A stretch of 64,000 bases of DNA, taken from contig OY987301.1 of NCBI GenBank assembly GCA_963920635.1, forward strand, positions 53,760,560 to 53,824,559. Direction: 5' to 3'. Positions 22,240-32,272 of this stretch are shown here, piece by piece (within the stretch, counting starts at the first letter, position 1; every line of letters starts with the position of its first letter). This stretch comes from Pseudeuparius sepicola (lineage: Eukaryota > Arthropoda > Insecta > Coleoptera > Anthribidae). A program made the translations under genes and the position numbers. Under the pieces are notes generated by a model. The model was given only the letters and a program-made list of their open reading frames with translations. It ran no database searches and was not told the DNA's origin.

Positions 22240-23095
22240 AAACGAAGCTAGAAAAAAGAGTTGTATTATGCTAACTAATATGTAATAATATAAACGAAAT
22301 TCAATCTTTGCTTAATGTAAGAAGTTTCTTATTTCTTAGAAAAAGGAGGGGTGGGGAAGAAAATATTTGACAGTTTATTTGACAATGGGGACTTACCTTC
22401 CTAGACATGGTGTGTAAGTTGGCTGTATGTGGAAAATTTATCCATGAAATAAAAGGAATTTTTATTATCCAATGAGTTAAATTATTAAAAAGATTTTTTC
22501 GCAAACTAGTAGCTTTTATCAACATAAACTGGCGTCGTCTAAAAGTGAAAATTATGTAATAAAAAACAGATAGGTGAAGGAAGTCTGACAAATCTTACCC
22601 CATTAGGCATCAATACCAATTTGTTTAACGTTTATAGCGTGATTTCTTTGAGGTCTCCAGGAACCAAAAAATCATAATTTTAACTGAAGAGGATTTTCAA
22701 GTTACCATGGCACATGCAAAATATAAATTGACAGTCAGGATGTTCGACGGGGCGGAAATTGGAGAAACGTCAATGTCAAACAGTTGGTCAACTGCAAAAA
22801 CCTTAGAAGATTAAAATTGCGCGGTAAAAACAAAAATGCAAATAACAAACCGTAAAATGATATAGTATCTAAACCTTGGTCTCCACCAAGAATCAAAAGG
22901 TTGGAAGTAAAGTTTAATTAGAATGAAGAAATTTTAGGGCTCTAAAAAAATTCAAATTGGAAAACTCAAGTTGGTCATAAATGATGTGAATAATGAATAT
23001 GTGGACAACATTTGGCTCTAAATATTTCAAGATTTTCTAGAAGATTTAAAGTAGCACCCTTTTTATGAAAATGTAGGAAGGAATTAAAAAGGGGG
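22240..23095. other. AT-rich DNA, nothing recognised
   Basis: A short minus-strand frame (22301-22591) is not recognised. No repeats were found. Confidence 0.4.
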
Positions 23096-23097
23096 GA

Positions 23098-23338
23098 TTT
23101 TGGAAACCTCCCGTAATTTCTCTATGGTGTTCTCTAACTCTGGTGGACAAACTCCTACCCGTTTAATCAATACATGTGGAGTTGCAACTGTCAGACACAA
23201 CTCAAGCGGTACACACCATTTTGGAAACCTCCCGTAATTTCTCTATGGTGTTCTCTAACTCTGGTGGAGAAACTCCTACCCGTTTAATCAATACATGTGG
23301 AGTTGCAACTGTCAGACACAACTCAAGCGGTACACACC
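23098..23338 (+). repeat. Tandem duplication, two copies, period 121 bp
   Basis: TGGAAACCTCCCGTAATTTC starts at 23101 and 23222 and both copies run to GCGGTACACACCA with almost no change (GGACAAACTC versus GGAGAAACTC). The 3' half continues into sequence that recurs inverted at 60700-60975. Because it lies directly upstream of the Penelope-like RT, it may be the tandem terminal region of that element. Confidence 0.85.
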
Positions 23339-23511
23339 AGACTTCTCCGAACCGGGTATACTGTCTTTGTTATTAATCAACTTACACGCTACTAGTTGGT
23401 TATTGGTTTTGAAACTGACTGAGAAGTTTTGTTTTTTGAAGATCAATTTTATGTGTAAAGAAATGGGACCCAAGAAGGGGATAGAGAAATATTTTTTGTT
23501 AGTTATCTATC

Positions 23512-24596
23512 ATGGACGGGACCATGTACTTAGATAAGGTTTCCAATTTTCTCACCCCAGACAAGTTTCAAAAATTAAATCACAATCCTTTACGCAGTTT
23601 TACTAATCTGGTTAAAGAGACTTTGAAATTGTCCAAGAACACCTTAGAACTTTTGAACACTTCTCCTTACAAATTAACTCCTATGAATATAAAAATGCCC
23701 CTCCTCTATGGCTTACCAAAAATCCACAAAACAAACAACCCTCTCCGACCGGTGATGTCTTACATCGATTCCCCATGCTCCCGTATTGCTTCTTCTACCC
23801 TACCGTCTCTCACCAATTTTAATAACCCCCATAAAATAAAAAATTCAAAAGAGCTCGTAGAAAAAAATTCCACTTACAAAATTCCACAATCTTCTACTTT
23901 AGTTTCCTTTGACGTGGACAACTTGTTTCCCAGCGTACCACCCCAAGAGTGCATTATGTTAGTGAGAAACTTACTTTTTCAAAATCCTACCCTTAATTGT
24001 CATCATATTCTTAACATTTGCTCCCTCATTGACTTGGTAGTTAGTTAAAAATTTTTTCAATTCAACCAAGATATTTATTCTCAAAATTCAGGTTTGGCCA
24101 TGGGTTCCAATTTATCCCCTTTTTTAGCTTCAGTTTTTATGAACCATTTAGAAAGTTTAGCAAAACAACATCTTTTGTTTTTCAAAGTAATTTTCTATTT
24201 TAGATATGTAGATGATATCTTGATTTTATTTGCTGGTTCACACACTGAATTAAATTCCCTTTTTACCTCTCTCAACAGCATTCACCCTTCTATTAATTTT
24301 ACCATGAAATTAAAATCCAATAACTCAATTAATTTCCTTGACCTCACCATTACCAAGTCACAAGGGATTTTGAAGTTCAAGATTTACAGGAAATCCACCA
24401 CTATTGACATTATTATCCCTTTTGATTCATTTCACCATTATTCTCAAAAATTAGCATCTCTAGAGTGTTCTCCATAGACTGTTCTCTATTCCTCCGGATT
24501 ACTCTGACTTTATCTTGGAGTTGGATATCATTTTCCAGATAGCTGCCAGCAATCAATTCCCCACCCACGTTATTAATAAAACTTACCACAAATATC
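23512..24596 (+). pseudogene. Penelope-like element reverse transcriptase, broken
   Basis: The translation has the order typical of Penelope-like RTs: GLPKIHK (residues 67-73 of the first frame) and LRPVMS, then VSFDVDNLFPSVP (catalytic Asp 134), GLAMGSNLSPFLASVFM, RYVDD (catalytic Asp pair at 24211-24216) and NFLDLTITKSQG. A single in-frame stop (24046-24048) splits it. A +1 shift at about 24455-24470 moves the remaining part, LHRLFSIPPDYSDF and onward, to another frame that stays open to 24596. There the TAA repeat and Dong copy 1 cut it off, so the GIY-YIG endonuclease expected downstream is absent. The true N terminus is uncertain; sequence upstream from 23098 probably belongs to the same element. 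The family assignment is secure. The copy is dead. Confidence 0.9.

Positions 24597-24630
<34 letters not shown>
24597..24630. repeat. TAA microsatellite, insertion site of Dong copy 1
   Basis: About eleven TAA units between the Penelope-like fragment and the 5' junction of the first Dong-type copy. Confidence 0.95.
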
Positions 24631-24633
<3 letters not shown>

Positions 24634-27600
24634 CAACAACACGAACATCTACAACATGGGAGCCAAACGAGAACTAGGGTTCCACCCACCGAAGGTGCTG
24701 CGCGGGAACTTCAGCCAGCGTTCACAGAGGCGGGATTACAACGACGACGCATGAAATGGACTGTGTCCATGAATGAATCGATTATGCGTATTTTCTACAG
24801 GGTGACAAACTTAGGACAAGAGATTATCGGCTACCGACAACAACTGCATGCCGAGTTCTGCAGGGAGTTTCCACACATGCAAGTGTCTGAACAAAGAGTG
24901 TCAGATCAGTATCGAACTATTCTAAGAAATAACCGAATTCCAGAAACGCGACTTAACGCTATCAAACGGGAAGTTGAGCTAGAGATCCACGGCGAACACA
25001 TAGACATAGATGACAACAACAACAATGGGGAACTTCAAGAGCCTGGACAACAACTAGAAGCCGAAACGGTAGAACCAACAACCGAGAGTCTGGAACGGGT
25101 TAACGAAGAACATTTTGAAGGCTTGGACACACATATGAGACAGGCAGTATTGCGATACGAAGGCACAGACCCACTTAGCAGGCCACCGCTACCAAGATTA
25201 AATTCTTCCAGGAAACTTGCGATCGTGCTCGATCTTATGAACACAAGAATTTTACCAAGCTATGTTTCAGTGACACCAACATTAGAACGTATGCACATGT
25301 TAATCTACTGTGCCGCAACGGCAGTCATCACTGTAATGGGTGCCAAGATCCGAACGGCCCAAGAGTTGAATCGTGCAAGACCAGAACCACGAATGGCTCA
25401 ATGGGAAATGCGACTAAATCGGAAGATCGAGAGTCTCCGTAAAGACATAGGACAAGTGACGGAATATATCAGAGGAGTTAGAACTAGAAGGATCCAGAGG
25501 GCGGTGCAGGCAGTAATGAGCCGCACCCAAATGCATTCTCGGCATGACCCCGCGAACATCACTGCTCAACAATGTCTTGACACATTAAAACAAAAACTTT
25601 CTGTTTTCGCAGGGCGTCTGAGGAGATACAAGGCTAGTAACAACAGGAAACGAGACAATAAACTCTTTGAACGATCAGAAAAGGGTTTCTACCGTGCTTT
25701 TAATTCTAGCGCCGATGCCACAAATGCGAGTTACCCTAGCAGAGAACAGGTCGACGGTTTCTGGAGAAATCAACTTGCCACACCAGGTCCATACAATGTC
25801 AGTGCAAGCTGGATCAGCGAAGAACGCGAGATGGGCCGGAACTATAGCCAGATGCAACACGAGCAATTCACAACCGCTGAGGTCTCCGATGTCATCAAGA
25901 ATTCCCACAACTGGAAGGCACCAGGTCCAGATCATCTCCAAAATTATTGGATTAAGAAGTTGTGGTGCACGCATGAACAAATAACTACCTTAATTAATGA
26001 AGTCTTGCTCGATCCTCTGAAAATGCCATTGTTTCTTACACAGGGTGCAACTTACCTGTTACCAAAAGACCAGCGGAATACGGATAACCCTGCCAAGTAC
26101 CGCCCAATAACCTGCTTGCCTACGCTTTACAAGATAATCACATCTTGCCTTACGCAGCGAATATATGCTCACTGCGAGCGGAACTACATCATTGCAATGC
26201 AGCAGAAGGGCTGCTCGAAGGGCGCAATGGGATGCAAAGAGCAACTCATCATAGACTCTGTCATCTGCAACCAGGCTCATTCCAAGCAACGAAACCTCCA
26301 CATGGCTTATGTGGACTACAAAAAAGCATTTGATTCCGTACCTCACGACTGGCTCACAGGTATCTTAAAGCTGTATAAAATAGATCATCATACAGTTTCC
26401 TTTTTAGAACACGTTATGACAACCTGGCGCACTAAGATACAACTCAGAACCGCAGACAGTAACATCGAGACCGACACAATCAACATCCGAAGAGGGATTT
26501 TCCAAGGAGATTCACTCAGTCCACTGTGGTTCTGCATGGCGATGAACCCTCTATCACATCGGTTGAACTCTACAAAATATGGCTTCGCTATCAAAAGCAA
26601 CAACGCAGAAGCGATCAAGTTGAATCACCTATTATATATGGATGATTTAAAACTGATCGCCGCAACCAAAAACCAACTAACGCAAATGCTTAAAATTGTA
26701 GAGGAGTTCTCCAGGGACATCGGAATGCTGTTTGGACTGGACAAGTGCCGCACCCTTAATATCATCCGGGGAAAGCTCGAACAAAGCGCACACGAGATGC
26801 AGGACGGCCAGGAGATCGAAGCAATGAGCAAGGGAGATACATACAAGTATCTCGGGATGAAACAAGCTCAAAGGATAGACCATCGAACAATGAAGACTGA
26901 TTTAACGAATGAATTCATCAAGAGAGTAAGACAAGTAGTGCGAACTGATCTTAACAGCAGGAATTTGTTTAAGGCCCTGAACACGTATGCGTGCTCTGTA
27001 CTCAGCTATTCGTTCGGAATAGTGAATTGGACCAACACGGACATCAACAACCTGCAACGAAAAGTTAGGACACTACTGACAAAAGCTCATAAACATCATC
27101 CCCGTAGCGCCGTAGAAAGAACAACTCTGCCACGTCAACTAGGAGGAAGAGGATTGGCAGATCTCAGCAAGCAATTGGACCAACAAATATTAAAGCTGCG
27201 TAATTATTTCTACAGGCAGGCCAGCAGCTCCACACTACATAGGGCTATATGCGGAGCAGACGTCTCAACACCGCTACGTCTGACGGAACACGAGCGTCAA
27301 AATCACCACCGAACCGACAACGATAAACTACAGAGGTGGTTGGGGAAGCCGCTGCACGGGAGGCATCCTAACGAGGTTAACCAGGAACATGTCGACAAGT
27401 TAGCGTCGAACTATTGGCTGACCTCGGGACGAATGTTCCCCGAGACGGAAGGCTTCCTACTGGCCATACAAGATCAGGTTATACCAACTCGCAACTACCT
27501 AAAATTCATTGTAGGAGATGCAACAACAACCTGCGTGTGAAGCAAGTCGAGAAGATCGCGAAGTACAGAGATTTAGAAGAACGAATTAGAAGGCAATGGG

Positions 27601-27918
27601 AAATGGAGAACGTCCAGACGCTTCCAATCATCATGTCAACAACTGGTGTTATACCAAAAAGTTTGCTGAGAAACATCAAGGAGCTGGGTCTAACTGATAG
27701 TCTTTACAGGTCCATGCAGAAAGCGGTACTACTTGCGACAGCCCGAACCGTCAGGAAATTCATGGGGAATGCAGGATCATCCAACAACATCGGTGTCACC
27801 TAGGGCCCGATAACATGGCAAGGGTCTCGTCCGAGCCAGATCCTTTGGTATCCGGGATACCCGGGATCTGAGTGAATGTTCCCCGTAGAGGGAGTGCGAA
27901 TGCCTTTTGGCTAAGTCG

Positions 27919-27919
<1 letters not shown>
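24631..27919 (+). mobile_element. Dong/R4-clade non-LTR retrotransposon, copy 1 (5'-truncated)
   Basis: Starts in CAACAAC next to the TAA repeat, at the point matching about residue 53 of the copy 2 ORF, so the 5' UTR and first codons are missing. It runs through the RT to the shared 3' UTR (GGCCCGATAACATGGCAAGG to TTTTGGCTAAGTCG) and ends in TAA repeats. Confidence 0.93.
24640..27803 (+). pseudogene. Dong/R4 ORF, copy 1, nuclease deleted
   Basis: Open from the 5' junction through the first ATG at 24751. From that ATG it codes for 929 residues with the RT intact: NWKAPGPDHL, YRPITCLPTLYK, AYVDYKKAFDSVPHDW, GIFQGDSLSP, YMDD (residues 629-632) and YKYLGM. At 27520 a deletion of about 346 bp relative to copy 2, with short matching sequence (AACAACAACC) at the joint, removes the CCHC motif and the RPD...D nuclease core and shifts the frame, so the protein ends GDATTTCV. 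The orphaned C-terminal part (NNLRVKQVEKIAKYRDLEER onward) continues in another frame to 27803. RT could still be made, but target cleavage should fail. Confidence 0.92.

Positions 27920-27960
<41 letters not shown>
27920..27960. repeat. TAA microsatellite between Dong copies 1 and 2
   Basis: About 13 ATA/TAA units: 3' tail of copy 1 and target of copy 2. Confidence 0.95.
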
Positions 27961-27962
<2 letters not shown>

Positions 27963-28290
27963 GGTCTGGCCTGTGAGAGGGGCAGATTCACGGGTGTAAC
28001 GATCCCGCGATTCCCAGTTACGCATGGAGAGGCTTGGCCTGTGACAGGGGCAGACCTACGGGTGTGACAATCCCGCGATATCCAGTTGCGCAGGGAGGGG
28101 TCTAGCCGGTGACGGGGGCTGATCCTCGGGTGTGACAATCCCGCGACTCCCAGTTACACAGGGATGGGTCTAGCCTGTGAGAGGGGCAGATCCTCGGGTG
28201 TAACGATCCCGTGTTTCCCAGTTAACGCAAGGAGGGGTTTGGCCGGTGACAGGGGCAGATCCTCGGGAGTAACGATCCCGCGTTATCCTA
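27961..28290 (+). repeat. 5' UTR tandem repeats of Dong copy 2 (five units of about 70 bp)
   Basis: Five GC-rich units, each with GGTCTAGCCTGTGAGAGGGG-type start and GTGTAACGATCCCGCG-type middle, begin near 27963, 28031, 28099, 28167 and 28236. They precede a unique leader (28290-28395) with CGTAAAAGGCGACCGAGGG. Repeated 5' UTR units are common in non-LTR elements and often carry the internal promoter, which is inferred here and not shown. Confidence 0.85.
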
Positions 28291-28395
28291 GTTGACCCGT
28301 ATGGGTAGCGGGTTAGAATACTCCTATCGTGGCTCCGCGAGTCGTAAAAGGCGACCGAGGGCCGTCACTCCCACGTTACGGGAGAAAACTATGGA

Positions 28396-31300
28396 ATGGA
28401 GAATGATAGGATAATTGTCATAGGGCCGCTGCCTGGGGATCGCCAGGGCATGTCTGGAGCCGGCGCTGGGCATGACAGTGAGCGGGACGTCGGTGACAGG
28501 GCGCTGATGAGGCGGGCCCCCGTTGCACAAACAGCTACAGCCCAGCAACACGTACATCTACAACATGGGAGCCAAACGAGAACTAGGGTTCCACCCACCG
28601 AAGGTGCTGCGCGGGAACTTCAGCCAGCGTTCACTCAGGCGGGATTACAACGACGACGCATGAAATGGACTGGGTCCATGAATGAATCGATAATGCGTAT
28701 TTTTTACAGGGTGACAAACTTAGGACAAGAGATGATCGGCTACCGACAACAACTGCATGCAGAGTTCTGCAGGGAGTTTCCACACATGCAAGTGTCTGAA
28801 CAAAGAGTGTCAGATCAGTATCGAACTATTCTAAGAAATAACCGAATTCCAGAAACGCGACTTAACGCCATAAAATGGGAAGTTGAGCTAGAGATCCATG
28901 GCGAACACATAGACATAGACAACAACAACGGGGAAATTCAAGTGCCTGGACCTCAACAAGAAGCCGGAACGGCAGAGCGAACAACTGAGAATCGGGAAAT
29001 TCAAGTGCCTGGACCACAACAAGAAGCCAAGACGGCGGGACGAACAACTGAGAATCGGGAATCAGTTAACGGAGAACACTTTGAAAGCCTGGACACACAG
29101 CTGAGAAGGGCGGTATTGCGATACGAGGGCACAGACCCACTGAGCAGACCACCGCTACCAAGATTGAATTCTTCCAGGAAGCTTGCAATCATGCTCGATA
29201 TTATGAACACCAAAATTTTACCCAACTATGTTTCAGTAACACCCACATTAGAACATATGCACATGTTAATCTACTGTGCCGCAACGGCCATCATCACTGC
29301 AATGGGAGCCAAGATCCGGACGGCTCAAGAGTTAAATCGTGCAAGACCAGAACCACGAATGGCTCAATGGGAGATGCGACTAAATCGGAAGATCGAGAGT
29401 CTCCGTAAAGATATAGGACAAGTAACGGAATATATCAGAGGAGTTAGAACTAGAAAGATCCAGAGGGCGGTGCAGGCAATAATGAGCCGCACCCAAATGC
29501 ATTCTCAGCGTGACCCCGCGAACATCACTGCTCAACAATGTCTTGATACATTAAAACAAAAACTTTCTGTTTTCGCAGGGCGTCTGAGGAGATACAAGGC
29601 TAGTAACAACAGGAAACGAGACAACAAACTTTTTGACCGATCAGAAAAAGTTTTCTACCGTACTTTGAATTCTAGCGCCGATGCCACAAATACGAGTTAC
29701 CCTAGCAGAGAACAGGTCGACGGTTTCTGGAGAAATCAGCTTGCCACACCAGGTCCATGCAATGTCAGTGCAAGCTGGATCAGTGAAGAACGCGAGATGG
29801 GCCGGAACTATAGCCAGATGCAACACGAGCAATTCACAACCGATGAGGTCTCCAATGTCATCAAGAATTCCCACAACTGGAAGGCACCAGGTCCAGATCA
29901 TCTCCAAAATTATTGGATTAAGAAGTTGTGGTGCACGCATGAACAAATAACTACCTTAATTAATGAAGTCTTGCTCGATCCTCTGAAAATGCCATTGTTT
30001 CTTACACAGGGTGTCACCTACTTGTTACCAAAAGACCAGCGGAATACGGATAACCCTGCCAAGTACCGCCCAATAACCTGCTTGCCTACGCTGTACAAGA
30101 TAATCACTTCTTGCCTTACGCAGCGAATATATGCTCACTGCGAGCGGAACAACATCATGGCAATGCAGCAGAAGGGCTGCGCGAAGGGCGCAATGGGATG
30201 CAAAGAGCAACTCATCATAGACTCTGTCATCTGCAACCAGGCTCATTCCAAGCAACGAAACCTCTACATGGCTTATGTGGACTACAAAAAAGCATTTGAT
30301 TCCGTACCTCACGACTGGCTAACAGGTATCTTAAAGCTGTATAAAATAGATCATCATACAGTTTCCTTTTTAGAACACGTTATGACAACCTGGCGCACTA
30401 AGATACAACTCAGAACCGCAAGCAGCAACATCGAGACCGACACAATCAACATCCGAAGAGGGATTTTCCAAGGAGATTCACTCAGTCCACTGTGGTTCTG
30501 CATGGCGATGAACCCTCTATCACATCGGTTGAACTCTACAAAATACGGCTTCGCTATCAAAAGCAACAACGCAGAAGCGATCAAGTTGAATCACCTATTA
30601 TATATGGATGATTTAAAACTGATGGCCGCAACCAAAAACCAACTAACGCAAATGCTTAAAATTGTAGAGGAGTTCTCCAGGGACATCGGAATGCAGTTTG
30701 GACTGGACAAGTGCCGCACCCTTAACATTGTCCGGGGAAGGCTCGAACAGGGCGCACACGAGATGCAGGACGGCCAGGAGATCGAAGCAATGAGCATGGG
30801 AGATACATACAAGTATCTCGGGATGAAACAAGCTCAAAGGATAGACCATCGAACAATGAAGATCGATTTAAGGAATGAATTCATCAAGAGAGTAAGACAA
30901 GTAGTGCGAACTGATCTTAACAGCAGGAATTTGTTCATGGCCCTGAACACGTATGCGTGCTCTGTACTCAGCTATTCGTTTGGAATAGTGAATTGGACCA
31001 ACACGGACATCAACAACCTGCAGCGAAAAGTTAGGACACTACTGACAAAAGCTCATAAACATCATCCCCGTAGCGCCGTAGAAAGAACTACTCTGCCACG
31101 TCAACTAGGAGGAAGAGGATTGGCAGACCTCAGCAAGCAATTGGACCAACAAATAATAAATCTGCGTAATTATTTCTACAGGCAGGCCAACAGCTCCACA
31201 CTACATAGGGCTATATGCGGAGCAGACGTCTCAACACCGCTACGTCTGACGGAACACGAGCGTCAAAATCACCACCGAACCGACAACGATAAACTACAGA

Positions 31301-32115
31301 GGTGGTTGGGGAAGCCGCTGCACGGGAGACATCCTAATGAGGTTAACCAGGAACATGTCGACAAGTTAGCGTCGAACTATTGGCTGACCTCGGGACGAAT
31401 GTTCCCCGAGACGGAAGGCTTCCTACTGGCCATACAAGATCAGGTTATACCAACTCGCAACTACCTAAAATTCATTGTAGGAGATGCATCGGTAGTGGAT
31501 GACAGATGCAGATACGGGTGCCCAACTTCAGAAACAATCCAGCACATAACAGGAGGATGTCAGATGTTCGCATCAACGGAATATAAGGAACGACACGATT
31601 CGGTTGCCAAGATCTTGCACCGGGAACTGGCGGAAAAGCTGCTGCTTGTGCAGACAGAAAGGGTCCCATATTACAACTACACACCTGAGCCTGTTCTTGA
31701 GAACAGCAACTACAAGATGTACTGGGATCGTACAGTTCTGACTGATCAACGAGTTGCCCATAACAGACCGGACCTTATAATAGTTGATAAAATTTCTAGG
31801 AAGACAACTCTGATTGATGTGGCCATCCCGAACAACAACAACCTGCGTGTGAAGCAAGTCGAGAAGATCGCGAAGTACAGAGACTTAGAAGAACGAATTA
31901 GAAGGCAATGGGAAATGGAGAACGTCCAGACGATTCCAATCATCATGTCAACAACTGGTGTTATACCAAAAAGTTTGCTGAGAAACATCAAGGAGCTGAA
32001 TCTAACTGATAGTCTTTACAGGTCCATGCAGAAAGCGGTACTACTTGCGACAGCCCGAACCGTCAGGAAATTCATGGGGAATGCAGGATCGTCCAAGAAC
32101 ATCAATGTCACCTAG
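28396..32115 (+). CDS. Dong/R4-type ORF protein: DNA-binding region, reverse transcriptase, restriction-like endonuclease
   Basis: 1239 residues, no internal stop. The start is the first in-frame ATG after the 5' UTR; a nearer-5' ATG at 28391 is out of frame. Residues about 89-165 (KWTGSMNESIMRIFYRV... SEQRVSDQYRTI) match the N-terminal helical, probably DNA-binding, region seen in R4-clade proteins. A 21-residue tandem duplication (EIQVPGPQQEA...) follows. RT motifs: NWKAPGPDHL; AYVDYKKAFDSVPHDW with Asp 629 and Asp 635; GIFQGDSLSP (689-698); YMDD (736-739); FGLDKCRTLNI; YKYLGM. C-terminal CCHC motif: Cys1038, Cys1042, His1050, Cys1055 (C-X3-C-X7-H-X4-C). Nuclease core: RPD (1124-1126) and Asp1141 in LIDVAIP. 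Expected role: nick TAA target DNA and prime reverse transcription there. All key residues are present, so activity is plausible but unproven. Confidence 0.95.
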   Translation: MENDRIIVIGPLPGDRQGMSGAGAGHDSERDVGDRALMRRAPVAQTATAQQHVHLQHGSQTRTRVPPTEGAARELQPAFTQAGLQRRRMKWTGSMNESIMRIFYRVTNLGQEMIGYRQQLHAEFCREFPHMQVSEQRVSDQYRTILRNNRIPETRLNAIKWEVELEIHGEHIDIDNNNGEIQVPGPQQEAGTAERTTENREIQVPGPQQEAKTAGRTTENRESVNGEHFESLDTQLRRAVLRYEGTDPLSRPPLPRLNSSRKLAIMLDIMNTKILPNYVSVTPTLEHMHMLIYCAATAIITAMGAKIRTAQELNRARPEPRMAQWEMRLNRKIESLRKDIGQVTEYIRGVRTRKIQRAVQAIMSRTQMHSQRDPANITAQQCLDTLKQKLSVFAGRLRRYKASNNRKRDNKLFDRSEKVFYRTLNSSADATNTSYPSREQVDGFWRNQLATPGPCNVSASWISEEREMGRNYSQMQHEQFTTDEVSNVIKNSHNWKAPGPDHLQNYWIKKLWCTHEQITTLINEVLLDPLKMPLFLTQGVTYLLPKDQRNTDNPAKYRPITCLPTLYKIITSCLTQRIYAHCERNNIMAMQQKGCAKGAMGCKEQLIIDSVICNQAHSKQRNLYMAYVDYKKAFDSVPHDWLTGILKLYKIDHHTVSFLEHVMTTWRTKIQLRTASSNIETDTINIRRGIFQGDSLSPLWFCMAMNPLSHRLNSTKYGFAIKSNNAEAIKLNHLLYMDDLKLMAATKNQLTQMLKIVEEFSRDIGMQFGLDKCRTLNIVRGRLEQGAHEMQDGQEIEAMSMGDTYKYLGMKQAQRIDHRTMKIDLRNEFIKRVRQVVRTDLNSRNLFMALNTYACSVLSYSFGIVNWTNTDINNLQRKVRTLLTKAHKHHPRSAVERTTLPRQLGGRGLADLSKQLDQQIINLRNYFYRQANSSTLHRAICGADVSTPLRLTEHERQNHHRTDNDKLQRWLGKPLHGRHPNEVNQEHVDKLASNYWLTSGRMFPETEGFLLAIQDQVIPTRNYLKFIVGDASVVDDRCRYGCPTSETIQHITGGCQMFASTEYKERHDSVAKILHRELAEKLLLVQTERVPYYNYTPEPVLENSNYKMYWDRTVLTDQRVAHNRPDLIIVDKISRKTTLIDVAIPNNNNLRVKQVEKIAKYRDLEERIRRQWEMENVQTIPIIMSTTGVIPKSLLRNIKELNLTDSLYRSMQKAVLLATARTVRKFMGNAGSSKNINVT

Positions 32116-32233
32116 GGCCCGATAACATGGCAAGGGTCTCGTCCGAGCCAGATCCTTTTGGTATCCGGGATGCCCGGGATCTGAGTGAATGTTCCCCGTA
32201 GAGGGAGTGCGAATGCCTTTTGGCTAAGTCGAG

Positions 32234-32269
<36 letters not shown>
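32234..32269. repeat. TAA microsatellite between Dong copies 2 and 3
   Basis: About 12 TAA units, as at the other junctions. Confidence 0.95.

Positions 32270-32272
<3 letters not shown>

Larger units (their letters stand above)
27961..32233 (+). mobile_element. Dong/R4-clade non-LTR retrotransposon, copy 2 (apparently full-length)
   Basis: 4.27 kb with a repeat-bearing 5' UTR (27961-28395), a single long ORF (28396-32115), a 118-bp 3' UTR and a TAA tail. It is the only copy here with a 5' UTR and without coding lesions. R4/Dong-clade elements are known to carry one ORF with a C-terminal restriction-like endonuclease, and Dong of silkworm inserts in TAA repeats. Both features are seen here. 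Confidence 0.93.
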
